Positions 1 to 8,033 of a stretch of DNA of 40,873 nucleotides are shown in pieces (the stretch's first letter is position 1; each line of letters begins with the position of its first letter). Where the stretch lies: assembly GCA_029006155.1 (NCBI GenBank), contig JAQXGF010000066.1, forward strand, positions 1-40,873, read 5' to 3'. The notes under the pieces were generated by a model that was not told where the DNA came from, made no database searches, and was given only the letters and a program-made list of their open reading frames with translations. The DNA is from Lachnospiraceae bacterium. Its GTDB lineage: Bacteria > Bacillota > Clostridia > Lachnospirales > Lachnospiraceae. The translations under genes and the position numbers were made by a program.

Positions 1-29
1 TGTGGTTTTGAAGGCACATGCCTTTAGTT

Positions 30-103
30 GGCCTAGTGGCTCAGTTGGTTAGAGCGCCGCCCTGTCACGGCGGAGGTCACGGGTTCGAGTCCCGTCTGGG
101 TCG
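30..103 (+). tRNA. tRNA-Asp (GTC)
   Basis: The 7-bp acceptor stem GGCCTAG pairs with CTGGGTC (with G-U wobbles). The anticodon loop CTGTCAC carries GTC, and the T-loop reads GTTCGAGTC. The discriminator base is G at 103. CCA is not encoded. It is the first of seven tRNA genes in a row on this strand. Confidence 0.96.
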
Positions 104-118
104 TTTCTTTGAAAATAT

Positions 119-191
119 GGGGTCTTAGCTCAGCTGGGAGAGCATCTGCCTTACAAGCAGAGGGTCATAGGTTCGAGCCCTATAGGCCCCA
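119..191 (+). tRNA. tRNA-Val (TAC)
   Basis: The acceptor stem GGGGTCT pairs with AGGCCCC. The anticodon stem-loop is TCTGC-CTTACAA-GCAGA, which gives anticodon TAC. The T-arm contains GTTCGAGCC. The discriminator is A and CCA is not encoded. Fifteen bases separate it from tRNA-Asp, consistent with one polycistronic transcript. Confidence 0.96.
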
Positions 192-226
192 CTTCAAAGA
201 AATGAAGCTGGAAATGACCGGCCAAT

Positions 227-299
227 GCCGATGTGGCTCAATTGGCAGAGCAGCTGATTTGTAATCAGCAGGTTATCGGTTCGAGTCCGATCATCGGCT
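227..299 (+). tRNA. tRNA-Thr (TGT)
   Basis: The acceptor stem GCCGATG pairs with CATCGGC. The anticodon stem-loop is GCTGA-TTTGTAA-TCAGC, giving anticodon TGT. The T-loop is GTTCGAGTC, the discriminator is T, and CCA is not encoded. Confidence 0.96.
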
Positions 300-317
300 T
301 AATTAAATAATTATTTT

Positions 318-399
318 GGATGGATTCCCGAGTGGCCAAAGGGGACAGACTGTAAATCTGCTGCAAATTGCTTCGGTGGTTCGAATCCACCTCCATCCA
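318..399 (+). tRNA. tRNA-Tyr (GTA)
   Basis: This is a class II tRNA of 82 bases with a long variable arm. The acceptor GGATGGA pairs with TCCATCC. The anticodon stem-loop CAGA-CTGTAAA-TCTG gives GTA. The long variable arm follows (GCAAATTGCTTC region). CCA is not encoded. Confidence 0.95.
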
Positions 400-434
400 T
401 TTATCTGATCTTTCAGATAGCATTAATTTCATAT

Positions 435-508
<74 letters not shown>

Positions 509-535
509 CTCAGTAATTTATTTACTGTTTTATAT

Positions 536-608
<73 letters not shown>

Positions 609-628
609 TTCTGTTTAGTTAAACAGAT

Positions 629-701
629 GGGATACTAGCTCAGGTGGTAGAGCACTTGACTTTTAATCAAGTTGTCCCGGGTTCGAGTCCCGGGTGTCTC
701 A
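629..701 (+). tRNA. tRNA-Lys (TTT)
   Basis: The acceptor GGGATAC pairs with GTGTCTC (with wobbles). The stem-loop CTTGA-CTTTTAA-TCAAG gives anticodon TTT. The T-arm is CCCGGGTTCGAGTCCCGGG. The discriminator is A and CCA is not encoded. It is the last tRNA before the terminator at 710. Confidence 0.96.
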
Positions 702-709
702 TGACTTTT

Positions 710-744
710 GAACTCTTAGCAGGATAGCTGAGAGTTCTTTTTTT
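710..744 (+). terminator. Intrinsic terminator of the tRNA cluster
   Basis: A perfect 11-bp stem (one G-U) pairs GAACTCTTAGC with GCTGAGAGTTC across the 6-base loop AGGATA, followed by a T7 run. It ends the tRNA transcript. Bases 745-811 hold nothing further that I recognise. Confidence 0.95.
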
Positions 745-811
745 GTTTTATCGAAAACGAACCTTTTTATATCTGCCAGACCAAAGCATTTGATCTTTTA
801 AAGAAAAGCCG

Positions 812-840
812 TTGACATTTTATATACCGAACGGTATAAT
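812..840 (+). promoter_or_regulatory. Promoter of the TetR-glucosidase-glgB operon with overlapping palindromic operator
   Basis: TTGACA at 812-817 and TATAAT at 835-840 are both perfect consensus boxes, 17 bases apart. Lying in the spacer and running into the -10 box (823-838) is a palindrome with 7-base arms, TATACCG-AA-CGGTATA. Operators containing ACCG..CGGT are typical of TetR/AcrR-family autorepressors. With the TetR gene next downstream, I infer autorepression: the bound regulator would cover the -10 box and silence the whole operon until an unknown ligand releases it. Confidence 0.9.
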
Positions 841-902
841 GAGGCTGAAAAGGAACATGCCGCAAGCGTTTTCAGGTTGAGACGGAAAGAAGAGGTGATC
901 AG

Positions 903-1475
903 GTGGAAAATCGGGAATTGATTATGCAGTGTGCCAAGACACTTTTTTATTCAAAGGGATATGATGCAGTTGGTGTACAGGAGATTGTAGACCGCGCGGG
1001 CATTACGAAACCTACTCTGTATTATTACTTTGGAAGCAAGCTTGGTTTGCTGAAGACACTGATCGAGGTAGAGTTTAAGGAATTTCGAAAGGTTCTTCGT
1101 GAGACGGCGAATCTGGACAGCCGGATCGAGGAAGTGCTGTATCGGCTGGCGCGGAATTACTGTTCCTTTTTCGAGAATGATCGGGAGTTTTATATGCTGT
1201 TCATGGCACTGTTCTATTCTGCGCGAGAGAATGAGGCGTATCTGGCGGTGAAGCCGTATGTGGCCGAGTTTTATGAGCTGGTCGTCCAGATCTTCGATCG
1301 GGCAGCGGATCAGTTGGGGAATATGAACGGGCGTCAGCGACAGTTTGCCATTGGATTTATCGGAACGATCAATCATTATCTGATTTTAAAATTTGAAGAA
1401 GGTTCCGAGCAAAGGCTTGCCACAGAAGAGATCGACGCGGTCGTGCGGCAGTTCATGTATGGAATTTTCTCGTAA
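903..1475 (+). CDS. TetR/AcrR-family transcriptional regulator
   Basis: A 190-residue protein of normal TetR length. The N-terminal helix-turn-helix (about residues 9-47) shows the family pattern: AGITKPTLYYYFGSKLGLL is the recognition-helix segment. The C-terminal all-helical half is the ligand-binding and dimerisation region and gives no clue to the ligand. The start is GTG, preceded by AGAAGAGGTG as ribosome binding site. It is the first gene after a consensus promoter whose -10 box overlaps a palindrome, so it probably represses itself and the two carbohydrate genes behind it. The GH13 gene starts 52 bases after its stop. What it senses cannot be told from sequence; a sugar or metabolite linked to glycogen or starch use is only a guess from context. 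Confidence 0.9.
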   Translation: MENRELIMQCAKTLFYSKGYDAVGVQEIVDRAGITKPTLYYYFGSKLGLLKTLIEVEFKEFRKVLRETANLDSRIEEVLYRLARNYCSFFENDREFYMLFMALFYSARENEAYLAVKPYVAEFYELVVQIFDRAADQLGNMNGRQRQFAIGFIGTINHYLILKFEEGSEQRLATEEIDAVVRQFMYGIFS

Positions 1476-1527
1476 TCTGGTATCGTTATGATTTTATAAA
1501 AATGGCATGTTTGAGGAGGAAAAAACA

Positions 1528-2886
1528 ATGAGTAAATGGTATGATTCAGCAGTATTTTATCATATGTACCCACTTGGGATGAGCGGTGCGCCGTTTCATA
1601 ATGATGAGGGAGAAGTGGTACACCGCTTTGACGAACTGAAAAAATGGCTTCCACATATCAGGGCGCTTGGATGTGATGCGATCTATATCGGACCGTTGTT
1701 TGAGTCTACGACACATGGGTATGATACGAAGGATTACCGGATGGTTGATCGCAGACTAGGCGACAATGAGGATTTTAAGACGTTTGTGGCTGAGGCACAT
1801 CAGATGGGGCTGCGCATTATCGTGGATGGCGTGTTCAATCATACCGGGCGTGAGTTTTTCGCCTTCCAGGACATTCAGAAAAATCGGGAGAGTTCCCGCT
1901 ACTGTGGCTGGTATAAGGGTGTAAACTTCGGATGGAACAGTCCGTATAATGACGGATTTGGCTATGAGGCGTGGAGAAACTGCTTTGAACTGGTAAATCT
2001 GAATTTGCAGAACCGTGAGGTAAAGGATTATTTATTTGATGTGATCCGCTTCTGGATTCACGAATTTGATATCGATGGAATTCGATTGGATTGTGCGGAC
2101 TGTCTGGATTTTGATTTTATGAAGGAAATGCGCTGGATGACCGGAAATGAAAAGCAGGATTTCTGGCTGATGGGCGAGGTCATCCATGGCGATTATGCGC
2201 GTTGGGCAAATGCAGATGTATTGCATTCGGTGACGAACTACGAGCTGCACAAGGGACTGTATTCCGGACACAATGACCACAACTATTTTGAAATTGCGCA
2301 TACGATTCGCAGACAATTTGATGAAAACGGAGGCATTTATCGCGGAAGAGTGTTATACTCATTTGTAGATAACCATGATGTAGACCGTATTTATTCGAAG
2401 CTGAATGACAAGCGGCATTTGCGGCCGGTATATACGCTATTGTATACACTTCCGGGTGTGCCGTCTCTGTACTATGGCTCTGAGTGGGGGATTGAGGGAC
2501 GAAAGGCAGACGGCGGTGATCCGGCGCTTCGCCCGCACCTGGTACTGGAAGAGATGGAGCAGCATCCGAATGTCCCGGGGCTTTGCGAGTATCTTGCATT
2601 TCTTGGAGCATGCAGAAGGGAGCATCCGGTATTGGCAGAAGGCGCTTATCGGGAGCTGTTGCTGACGAACCGGCAGTATGCATTTGCGCGGATCAAGGAT
2701 CAGGAAGCGGTAATCACAGCGGTGAATAATGATGAAAATCCGGCAGAGCTGTATATTCCGGTTCCGGTACAGGCAGATGAATTTGTAAATCTGGAGAGTA
2801 AAGAGACGGTAAGACCGGAAAACGGACGGATTCGGGTGCAGCTTCCGGCAGGTGGAAGCGCACTTCTGGCTCCGGTAAGAAAATAA
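1528..2886 (+). CDS. GH13 alpha-amylase-family glycosidase (intracellular maltodextrin-acting enzyme)
   Basis: A 452-residue TIM-barrel glycosidase with all four GH13 conserved regions: DGVFNH (100-105), GIRLDCAD (184-191, nucleophile D188), GEVIHG (acid/base E217) and FVDNHD (279-284, transition-state stabiliser D284). There is no signal peptide and no N-terminal carbohydrate-binding domain, so it should act in the cytoplasm on short alpha-glucans such as maltodextrins or glycogen fragments. The start is set at ATG 1528 because GAGGAGG lies 8 bases upstream; an in-frame ATG at 1507 precedes that ribosome binding site and is rejected. It lies 68 bases upstream of glgB, probably in one operon under the TetR protein. 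The family call is firm; the exact specificity (alpha-glucosidase, maltogenic or cyclodextrin-degrading) is not. Confidence 0.93.
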   Translation: MSKWYDSAVFYHMYPLGMSGAPFHNDEGEVVHRFDELKKWLPHIRALGCDAIYIGPLFESTTHGYDTKDYRMVDRRLGDNEDFKTFVAEAHQMGLRIIVDGVFNHTGREFFAFQDIQKNRESSRYCGWYKGVNFGWNSPYNDGFGYEAWRNCFELVNLNLQNREVKDYLFDVIRFWIHEFDIDGIRLDCADCLDFDFMKEMRWMTGNEKQDFWLMGEVIHGDYARWANADVLHSVTNYELHKGLYSGHNDHNYFEIAHTIRRQFDENGGIYRGRVLYSFVDNHDVDRIYSKLNDKRHLRPVYTLLYTLPGVPSLYYGSEWGIEGRKADGGDPALRPHLVLEEMEQHPNVPGLCEYLAFLGACRREHPVLAEGAYRELLLTNRQYAFARIKDQEAVITAVNNDENPAELYIPVPVQADEFVNLESKETVRPENGRIRVQLPAGGSALLAPVRK

Positions 2887-2954
2887 AAGAGGACATCTTG
2901 GAACAGACTTCTATGGGGATTGAGTAGCAGAATAAAAAGAAGGAGAAGGCAAAG

Positions 2955-4910
2955 ATGGCAGGGAGAAAAAAGACTGCAGCGACAGATGGCAGTACAAAAC
3001 AGAAAAAAGAACAGGAACAGTATCTGATTTCAGAGCTGGATCAGTATTTGTTTGGACAGGGGACGCACTATGATATTTTCCGCAAGCTTGGTGCACACCC
3101 GATGACGTATCAGGGAAAGAAAGGAACGGCATTTGCAGTATGGGCGCCAAATGCGAAGTCGGTACATGTCATTGGTACATTTAATGACTGGGATGAGACC
3201 TCGCACGAGATGATCCGCAGGGATCCGCTTGGCATCTATGAGCTGTTTGTGCCGGGCATCGGGGAAGGAGAACTGTACAAGTTTCTGATCGAGACCAGAA
3301 ATGGGCAGAAGCTGTATAAAGCAGATCCGTTTGCAAATTCTGCGGAATTTCGTCCGGGTACTGCATCGAAGATTGCGGACATATCCAAGATTCGCTGGTC
3401 CGACAGCGCATGGATGAGTGCACGGGAGAAATTTGTGCCGGATCAGAGTCCGATTTCGATCTACGAAGTGCATCCGGGCAGCTGGAAGAAGCATCCGCAC
3501 GGAGAGGACGATCCAGGATTTTACAATTACCGCGAACTGGCGCCGGTGCTGACCGACTATGTAAAACGCATGGGCTATACGCATGTGGAACTGATGGGAA
3601 TTGCCGAGCATCCGTTTGATGGTTCCTGGGGATATCAGGTGACCGGCTATTATGCGCCGACCTCCCGCTATGGCACACCGGAGGATTTTGCATATTTTGT
3701 AAATTATCTGCATAAGCATAAGATCGGTATCATTCTGGACTGGGTACCGGCACATTTTCCGAAGGATGCACAGGGACTGGCAGACTTTGACGGCACCTGC
3801 CTGTTTGAGTATGCGGATCCGCGTAAGGGTGAGCATCCGGACTGGGGCACCAAGGTATTTGACTATGCAAAAAATGAAGTGAAGAATTTCCTGATCGGAA
3901 ACGCAATTTACTGGGTCGAACAGTTCCATATTGATGGATTGCGTGTCGATGCGGTGGCTTCGATGCTGTATCTGGATTATGGAAGAGAAGCGGGGCAGTG
4001 GGTGCCGAACAAGTATGGTGGAAATAAAAATCTTGAGGCGATTGAATTTTTCAAACATCTGAACAGCCTGATGCTGGGACGTTATCCTGGCATTATGATG
4101 ATCGCGGAAGAGTCGACGGCATGGCCGAAAGTGACCGGCAAGCCGGAGGATGATGGCCTTGGATTTTCCATGAAGTGGAACATGGGCTGGATGCATGATT
4201 TCCTCGAATACATGAAGCTGGATCCGTATTTCCGCAGTTACAACCATAATAAAATGACGTTTTCCATGACCTATGCATATTCCGAGAAATATGTACTCGT
4301 ATTATCGCACGATGAGGTCGTGCATCTGAAATGTTCGATGCTCAATAAGATGCCGGGCGAGTACGAGGATAAGTTTGCGAATCTGAAAGCAGGATATTCC
4401 TTTATGATGGGGCATCCGGGCAAGAAGTTTTTGTTTATGGGACAGGAGTTCGGCCAGCTGCGCGAATGGAGCGAGGAGCGGGAGCTTGACTGGTATCTGC
4501 TGGCGGAGGAGAAGCATCAGCAGTTGCAGCGTTATGTAGCTGCGCTGCAGCACCTGTATACAAAAAATAAGGCAATGTACGAGCTGGACTGCCAGCCAGA
4601 AGGATTTGAGTGGATCAATGCGGACGACGCATACCGGAGTATTTTCAGCTTTGTACGGCATTCGGCAGATGGAAAAAACAATCTGCTCTTTGTCATCAAT
4701 TTTACGCCGGTGGCGAGACCGGATTACCGGGTCGGCGTCCCGCGCAGGAAACAGTACCGCCTGATTCTGAACAGTGATGAGTTCCAGTATGGCGGAAGTG
4801 GAAAGGAGCAGTCGGAAGTATACAAGGCAGTAAAGAGCGAGTGTGACGGAAGACCATATTCCTTTGCATACGATCTGCCGGCCTACGGAGTAGCGGTATT
4901 TAAGTTCTGA
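2955..4910 (+). CDS. glgB: 1,4-alpha-glucan branching enzyme
   Basis: GlgB moves an alpha-1,4-glucan segment to form an alpha-1,6 branch in glycogen. The 651-residue protein has a CBM48 domain (about 50-125, with the FAVWAPNA and TFNDWD motifs), then the GH13 barrel: GYQVTGYYAPTSRYG (226-240), DWVPAHF (262-268), GLRVDAVASMLYLDY (328-342, nucleophile D332), MIAEEST (382-388, catalytic Glu) and LSHDEVVH (450-457), followed by a C-terminal beta domain. The N-terminus is Lys/Gln-rich and hydrophilic. Length and motif order are normal for the family. AGAAGGAGAAGGCAAAG precedes the ATG. It is the last gene of the TetR operon and is closed by a terminator. Its pairing with a GH13 glycosidase suggests joint handling of storage glucan. 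Confidence 0.97.
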   Translation: MAGRKKTAATDGSTKQKKEQEQYLISELDQYLFGQGTHYDIFRKLGAHPMTYQGKKGTAFAVWAPNAKSVHVIGTFNDWDETSHEMIRRDPLGIYELFVPGIGEGELYKFLIETRNGQKLYKADPFANSAEFRPGTASKIADISKIRWSDSAWMSAREKFVPDQSPISIYEVHPGSWKKHPHGEDDPGFYNYRELAPVLTDYVKRMGYTHVELMGIAEHPFDGSWGYQVTGYYAPTSRYGTPEDFAYFVNYLHKHKIGIILDWVPAHFPKDAQGLADFDGTCLFEYADPRKGEHPDWGTKVFDYAKNEVKNFLIGNAIYWVEQFHIDGLRVDAVASMLYLDYGREAGQWVPNKYGGNKNLEAIEFFKHLNSLMLGRYPGIMMIAEESTAWPKVTGKPEDDGLGFSMKWNMGWMHDFLEYMKLDPYFRSYNHNKMTFSMTYAYSEKYVLVLSHDEVVHLKCSMLNKMPGEYEDKFANLKAGYSFMMGHPGKKFLFMGQEFGQLREWSEERELDWYLLAEEKHQQLQRYVAALQHLYTKNKAMYELDCQPEGFEWINADDAYRSIFSFVRHSADGKNNLLFVINFTPVARPDYRVGVPRRKQYRLILNSDEFQYGGSGKEQSEVYKAVKSECDGRPYSFAYDLPAYGVAVFKF

Positions 4911-4930
4911 TACATAGGAAAAAGAGAGGA

Positions 4931-4958
4931 AAAGCCTGCCACGCTGCGGGCTTTTTTT
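4931..4958 (+). terminator. Intrinsic terminator after glgB
   Basis: A 9-bp stem pairs AAAGCCTGC with GCGGGCTTT across the loop CACGCT and runs directly into seven T residues (4952-4958). Confidence 0.9.
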
Positions 4959-4980
4959 CGAATTTCCACATTGCCAAATT

Positions 4981-5010
4981 TTGAAAAATAGTCTATAGTA
5001 TTTGTATGAT
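4981..5010 (+). promoter_or_regulatory. Probable promoter of the CdaR-type regulator
   Basis: TTGAAA (4981-4986) and TATGAT (5005-5010) are separated by 18 bases and sit between the glgB terminator and the next start codon. Confidence 0.55.
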
Positions 5011-5041
5011 TGCCCAAATACTTTGAAAAGGACGTGAAATA

Positions 5042-6127
5042 ATGATTTCAAGCCAGATTTTACAGAATACCATTGATGAATTACATGGCATTACCCGGGT
5101 CGACTTTGCCGTAATGGATACGGAAGGAAATGAAGTAGCCACGACAATGCAGCCGGATTTTATACTTCCGCAGGCAGTCGTTCAGTTCGCGGATTCTCCG
5201 GCGGACAGTCAGGTCGTACAGGATGCGCATTTTTTCAAGATTTATGACGAGAAGGCGCTGGAATTTATTCTTGTATCCAAAGGCACCGCTGAGGATGCCT
5301 ATATGCTCGGACGGGTAGCAGTCAGCGAGATTCAGAATCTCATCATCGCTTACAAAGAGCGGTTCGATAAGAACAATTTCATTCAGAACCTGCTGCTCGA
5401 CAATATGCTTCTGATCGATATTTACAACCGTGCGAAAAAGCTTCATATCGATACCGAGGTGCGCCGGATCGTTTATCTGATCGAGACGAAATATGAGAAA
5501 GACAACACAGCAATGGAGATCGTCAAGGGACTGTTCTGCAGCCACACGAAAGATTTTATCACGGCGGTCGATGAGCAGAGTATTATCCTCGTACAGGAGC
5601 TCCGGGAGCAGGATGACTATGAGGAAGTAGAACAGACGGCAAAAATGCTGCGGGATATGCTCAACACGGAGGCTATGTCCAGTGTGCGGATTGCTTATGG
5701 CACGATTGTCAATGAGATCCGTCAGGTGTCCCGCTCTTATAAAGAAGCGAAGATGGCACTGGATGTCGGCAAGATTTTTTACATGGAGAAGTCCATTATT
5801 GCCTACAATACGCTCGGTATTGGACGCCTGATCTATCAGCTGCCGGTGCCGCTCTGCCAGATGTTCATGAAGGAAGTCTTTACTGAGACAATGCCGGATT
5901 CGTTCGATGAGGAGACACTGACGACGATCAGCAAGTTCTTTGAGAACAATTTGAACGTATCCGAGACGGCCCGTCAGCTGTACATTCACCGGAATACGCT
6001 CGTATACCGGCTGGAGAAGCTGCAGAAAAGCACCGGTCTGGATATCCGGAAATTTGACGATGCGCTGACCTTTAAGATCGCGATGATGGTCGTGAGCTAT
6101 ATGAAGTATATGGACCAGCAGATCTAA
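5042..6127 (+). CDS. CdaR/PucR-family transcriptional regulator
   Basis: A 361-residue regulator. The C-terminus carries the PucR-type helix-turn-helix (about 297-350): ARQLYIHRNTLVYRLEKLQ is the signature, followed by TGLDIRKFDDALTFKIAM. The middle (about 130-270) resembles the degenerate GGDEF-like domain of CdaR proteins. The first 120 residues resemble a sugar-diacid recognition domain (FAVMDTEGNEVATTM). In the known members such proteins activate uptake and breakdown genes in response to organic acids, but here no target operon is adjacent: it has its own promoter and tandem terminators and stands alone. The ribosome binding site is weak (GGACGTG). Family assignment is good; the ligand and regulon are unknown. 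Confidence 0.88.
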   Translation: MISSQILQNTIDELHGITRVDFAVMDTEGNEVATTMQPDFILPQAVVQFADSPADSQVVQDAHFFKIYDEKALEFILVSKGTAEDAYMLGRVAVSEIQNLIIAYKERFDKNNFIQNLLLDNMLLIDIYNRAKKLHIDTEVRRIVYLIETKYEKDNTAMEIVKGLFCSHTKDFITAVDEQSIILVQELREQDDYEEVEQTAKMLRDMLNTEAMSSVRIAYGTIVNEIRQVSRSYKEAKMALDVGKIFYMEKSIIAYNTLGIGRLIYQLPVPLCQMFMKEVFTETMPDSFDEETLTTISKFFENNLNVSETARQLYIHRNTLVYRLEKLQKSTGLDIRKFDDALTFKIAMMVVSYMKYMDQQI

Positions 6128-6130
6128 AAG

Positions 6131-6154
6131 TGCATAAAATTCAATATTTATGCA
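6131..6154 (+). repeat. Inverted repeat just after the CdaR stop codon
   Basis: TGCATAAA and TTTATGCA form perfect 8-base arms around an 8-base spacer. It lies 4 bases after the stop codon and 34 bases before the first terminator. It may simply be a 3'-UTR hairpin. The AT-rich palindrome is loosely like ARG-box operators, but nothing around it supports that. Confidence 0.6.
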
Positions 6155-6187
6155 GGGCTGCAATCAGAATGGTTGCCTGCAGGAATA

Positions 6188-6222
6188 AAAACGGCGGTTT
6201 ACCGGAAGGTAGCCGCCGTTTT
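6188..6222 (+). terminator. First hairpin of a tandem terminator after the CdaR gene
   Basis: AAAACGGCGG pairs perfectly with CCGCCGTTTT, with an inner TACC-GGAA-GGTA extension. The T run is only four long, so it may be a weak terminator that relies on the second hairpin at 6234. Confidence 0.75.
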
Positions 6223-6233
6223 GTCTACGATTT

Positions 6234-6261
6234 GTCTACGCTTTTTGCGTGGGCTTTTTTT
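6234..6261 (+). terminator. Second hairpin of the tandem terminator
   Basis: GTCTACGC pairs with GCGTGGGC (8 bp with two wobbles) around a T5 loop and is followed by T7 (6255-6261). A copy of TTGTCTACG just before it partly repeats its left arm. Confidence 0.85.
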
Positions 6262-6368
6262 GTTTGGGTTCCTTTTTGCGGACAGAAAAAGCAGTGACAA
6301 CATAAAATAAGAGATATTTTATAAACAATATGTAATTATATATAAAAACAGAAGGGAGAAAAAGAACA

Positions 6369-6393
6369 AAGTTTGTGCGGATCACACAAACTT
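6369..6393. repeat. Inverted repeat in the leader upstream of the pilus operon promoter
   Basis: AAGTTTGTG (6369-6377) and CACAAACTT (6385-6393) are perfect 9-base arms around 7 bases, followed by ATTTTTAT. It sits in the 246-base gene-free stretch 6262-6507, 22 bases before the -35 box at 6415. It could be an upstream operator for the pilus promoter or a weak terminator. Nothing else is seen in that stretch apart from the promoter. Confidence 0.6.
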
Positions 6394-6414
6394 ATTTTTA
6401 TGTATCATAAATGC

Positions 6415-6442
6415 TTTACAAAATACTAAAAAGTGATATACT
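6415..6442 (+). promoter_or_regulatory. Extended -10 promoter of the Tad pilus operon
   Basis: TTTACA (6415-6420) and TATACT (6437-6442) are 16 bases apart, with TG at 6434-6435 one base upstream of the -10 box (TGnTATACT). It lies 66 bases before the first pilus gene and appears to drive all eleven genes, which overlap or are tightly spaced. Confidence 0.75.
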
Positions 6443-6507
6443 ACACAATACAAAGATGAAAAATAAAAGTAATAAGTGAAATAAAAGGGAGGGAAGGATG
6501 ATGAAAC

Positions 6508-7020
6508 ATGAGGCAAATTGCAGGATGGATGCTCTCTGGCATTGTGATGGCGGCGACATGGGGAGACCTTCGATCCGGACGGATCCCGAATCAGCTGATT
6601 GTGGGAGGGCTGCTTGCGGGCTTGCTGTGCCAGATTGTGCAGTATAAAGCCGCTGGAATTGTATTATTCCTGGGCGGAAGTCTGTTACCGCTTCTTTTGC
6701 TGGGGCTGCTGTTTTACTTTCGGATGCTCGGAGCAGGAGATATTAAGCTGTTCTGCGTGGTAGGGGGCTTTCTGGGAGCGATGGATTTGCTGAGGTGTAT
6801 GACCTGGGCAGCCGTATTTGGCGCGGTCTGGTCCGCGTGGATTTTGTGGAAGCGACATTTGTGGTCAGAGCGGCTCGGGTATTTTATGCACTATACGGAG
6901 ACATATGTAAAAGAGCGGCGCTGGAAGAGTTATCTGGATGGCGTAGAAAAGGCGGGCAGGATCTGCTTCTCTTTGCCGATTCTGGCGAGTGTACTGTGCT
7001 ATATGGGAGGATGGATTTGA
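6508..7020 (+). CDS. A24-family prepilin peptidase (TadV/CpaA type), first copy
   Basis: A polytopic membrane aspartic protease that removes the leader of Flp-type prepilins at the cytoplasmic face. Both catalytic aspartates are visible: D20 in WGDLRSGRIPN and D78 in the GAGD motif (75-78), with hydrophobic segments between and after. At 170 residues it has the short TadV/CpaA form, without the methyltransferase domain of PilD. ATG 6508 is used although the GGAGG is about 14 bases upstream. ATG 6498 and 6501 are better spaced but open a different frame; ATG 6526 is an alternative start. It is the first gene of the pilus operon and overlaps tadZ by 10 bases. Confidence 0.9.
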   Translation: MRQIAGWMLSGIVMAATWGDLRSGRIPNQLIVGGLLAGLLCQIVQYKAAGIVLFLGGSLLPLLLLGLLFYFRMLGAGDIKLFCVVGGFLGAMDLLRCMTWAAVFGAVWSAWILWKRHLWSERLGYFMHYTETYVKERRWKSYLDGVEKAGRICFSLPILASVLCYMGGWI

Positions 7021-8033
7021 AGAAGAATATTTTTGCGGTCTGTGATCTGGATGCGTCTTACGCCTGCAATCTGACAGACTATCTGAATGGGAAACGAACG
7101 ACACCGTTTGAGGTGCAGGCTTTTACGAATGTAGAGAGCCTGCAGGAATTTGCCAGAGAGCAGCCGATTGAGCTGTTGCTGATCTCTACACGCGCGATGT
7201 GTAATGAGATCCGGGAGTTGCCGATCGGGCGGATCGTCATACTCTCGGAGGGAGAGCAGCTGCAGGATCTGAATCTGGAGGAGTATCCGTTTGTCTATAA
7301 ATATCAGTCGTCGGATCAGCTTATCTGTGAGGTGATGGAGTACTATGCGGAGGCGAATCCGAACACCTATCTGTTCCCGGCGGTGACCGATACGAAGCTG
7401 ATCGGGATCTATTCCCCTGTGGCCAGGAGTGGTAAGACGGCGTTTGCGCTGGCTCTTGGAGAGATTCTGGCAGAGAGTAAGCAGGTGCTCTATCTGAACC
7501 TGGAGGAATATTCTGGCTTCGAAGAGCTGTTCGGGACACATTATCGTACCGACCTGACGGATCTGATTTACTTTGCCAGACAAAAAGAAGAGAATCTTGT
7601 GTACAAGTTAAATTCCATCATTCAGTCGTTTCATGGACTGCAGTATGTGCCACCCGCATTTTTTTCAGCAGATGTCAGCGGCGTGACTGGTGAGGAGTGG
7701 CTGCTGATTCTGAAACGGATCATGGAGTACTGTGAGTACGATGTCATTTTGCTGGATCTGGGCAGTCAGATGGAAGGGCTCTTTGAGCTGCTGCAACGGT
7801 GTGAACGCATCTATATGCCGGTCGCCACAGACCGGATCGCGCGGGCAAAGCTTTCTCAGTATGAGAAGTTGCTGCGGATGATGGAGCAGCAGGAGATCCT
7901 CGAGAAGACGAAAAAGCTTCAGGTGCCACAGACGGAGCTGGATCCAAATGGCCCGGATCTGATCCAGCAGCTGGTATGGGGCGAGACCGGGACTTTTGTG
8001 CGTCGGCTTTTGTGGGAGGAAGAAAATGAATGA
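7011..8033 (+). CDS. tadZ: TadZ/CpaE-like pilus localisation ATPase
   Basis: A 340-residue protein with an N-terminal receiver-like domain (about 5-115) and a MinD/ParA-like ATPase domain. The deviant Walker A is SPVARSGKTAFAL (135-147, lysine K142), and a Walker-B-like YDVILLDLGSQ lies near residue 245. In Tad systems TadZ/CpaE places the secretion machine at the proper site on the membrane. The start is ATG 7011 because GGGAGG lies directly upstream and the ATG overlaps the peptidase stop, a translational-coupling layout; the open frame reaches further back but only through the peptidase gene. It overlaps cpaF by 8 bases. Confidence 0.87.
   Translation: MDLKKNIFAVCDLDASYACNLTDYLNGKRTTPFEVQAFTNVESLQEFAREQPIELLLISTRAMCNEIRELPIGRIVILSEGEQLQDLNLEEYPFVYKYQSSDQLICEVMEYYAEANPNTYLFPAVTDTKLIGIYSPVARSGKTAFALALGEILAESKQVLYLNLEEYSGFEELFGTHYRTDLTDLIYFARQKEENLVYKLNSIIQSFHGLQYVPPAFFSADVSGVTGEEWLLILKRIMEYCEYDVILLDLGSQMEGLFELLQRCERIYMPVATDRIARAKLSQYEKLLRMMEQQEILEKTKKLQVPQTELDPNGPDLIQQLVWGETGTFVRRLLWEEENE

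Noticed and set aside
1..29. Possible end of a further RNA gene at the left edge
   Set aside because: Only a short AAGGC/GCCTT palindrome is visible; not enough sequence to support a call.
3030..4247. 405-residue open frame antisense to glgB
   Set aside because: A shadow of a GC-biased codon pattern; no ribosome binding site, no recognisable domain, and glgB is certain.
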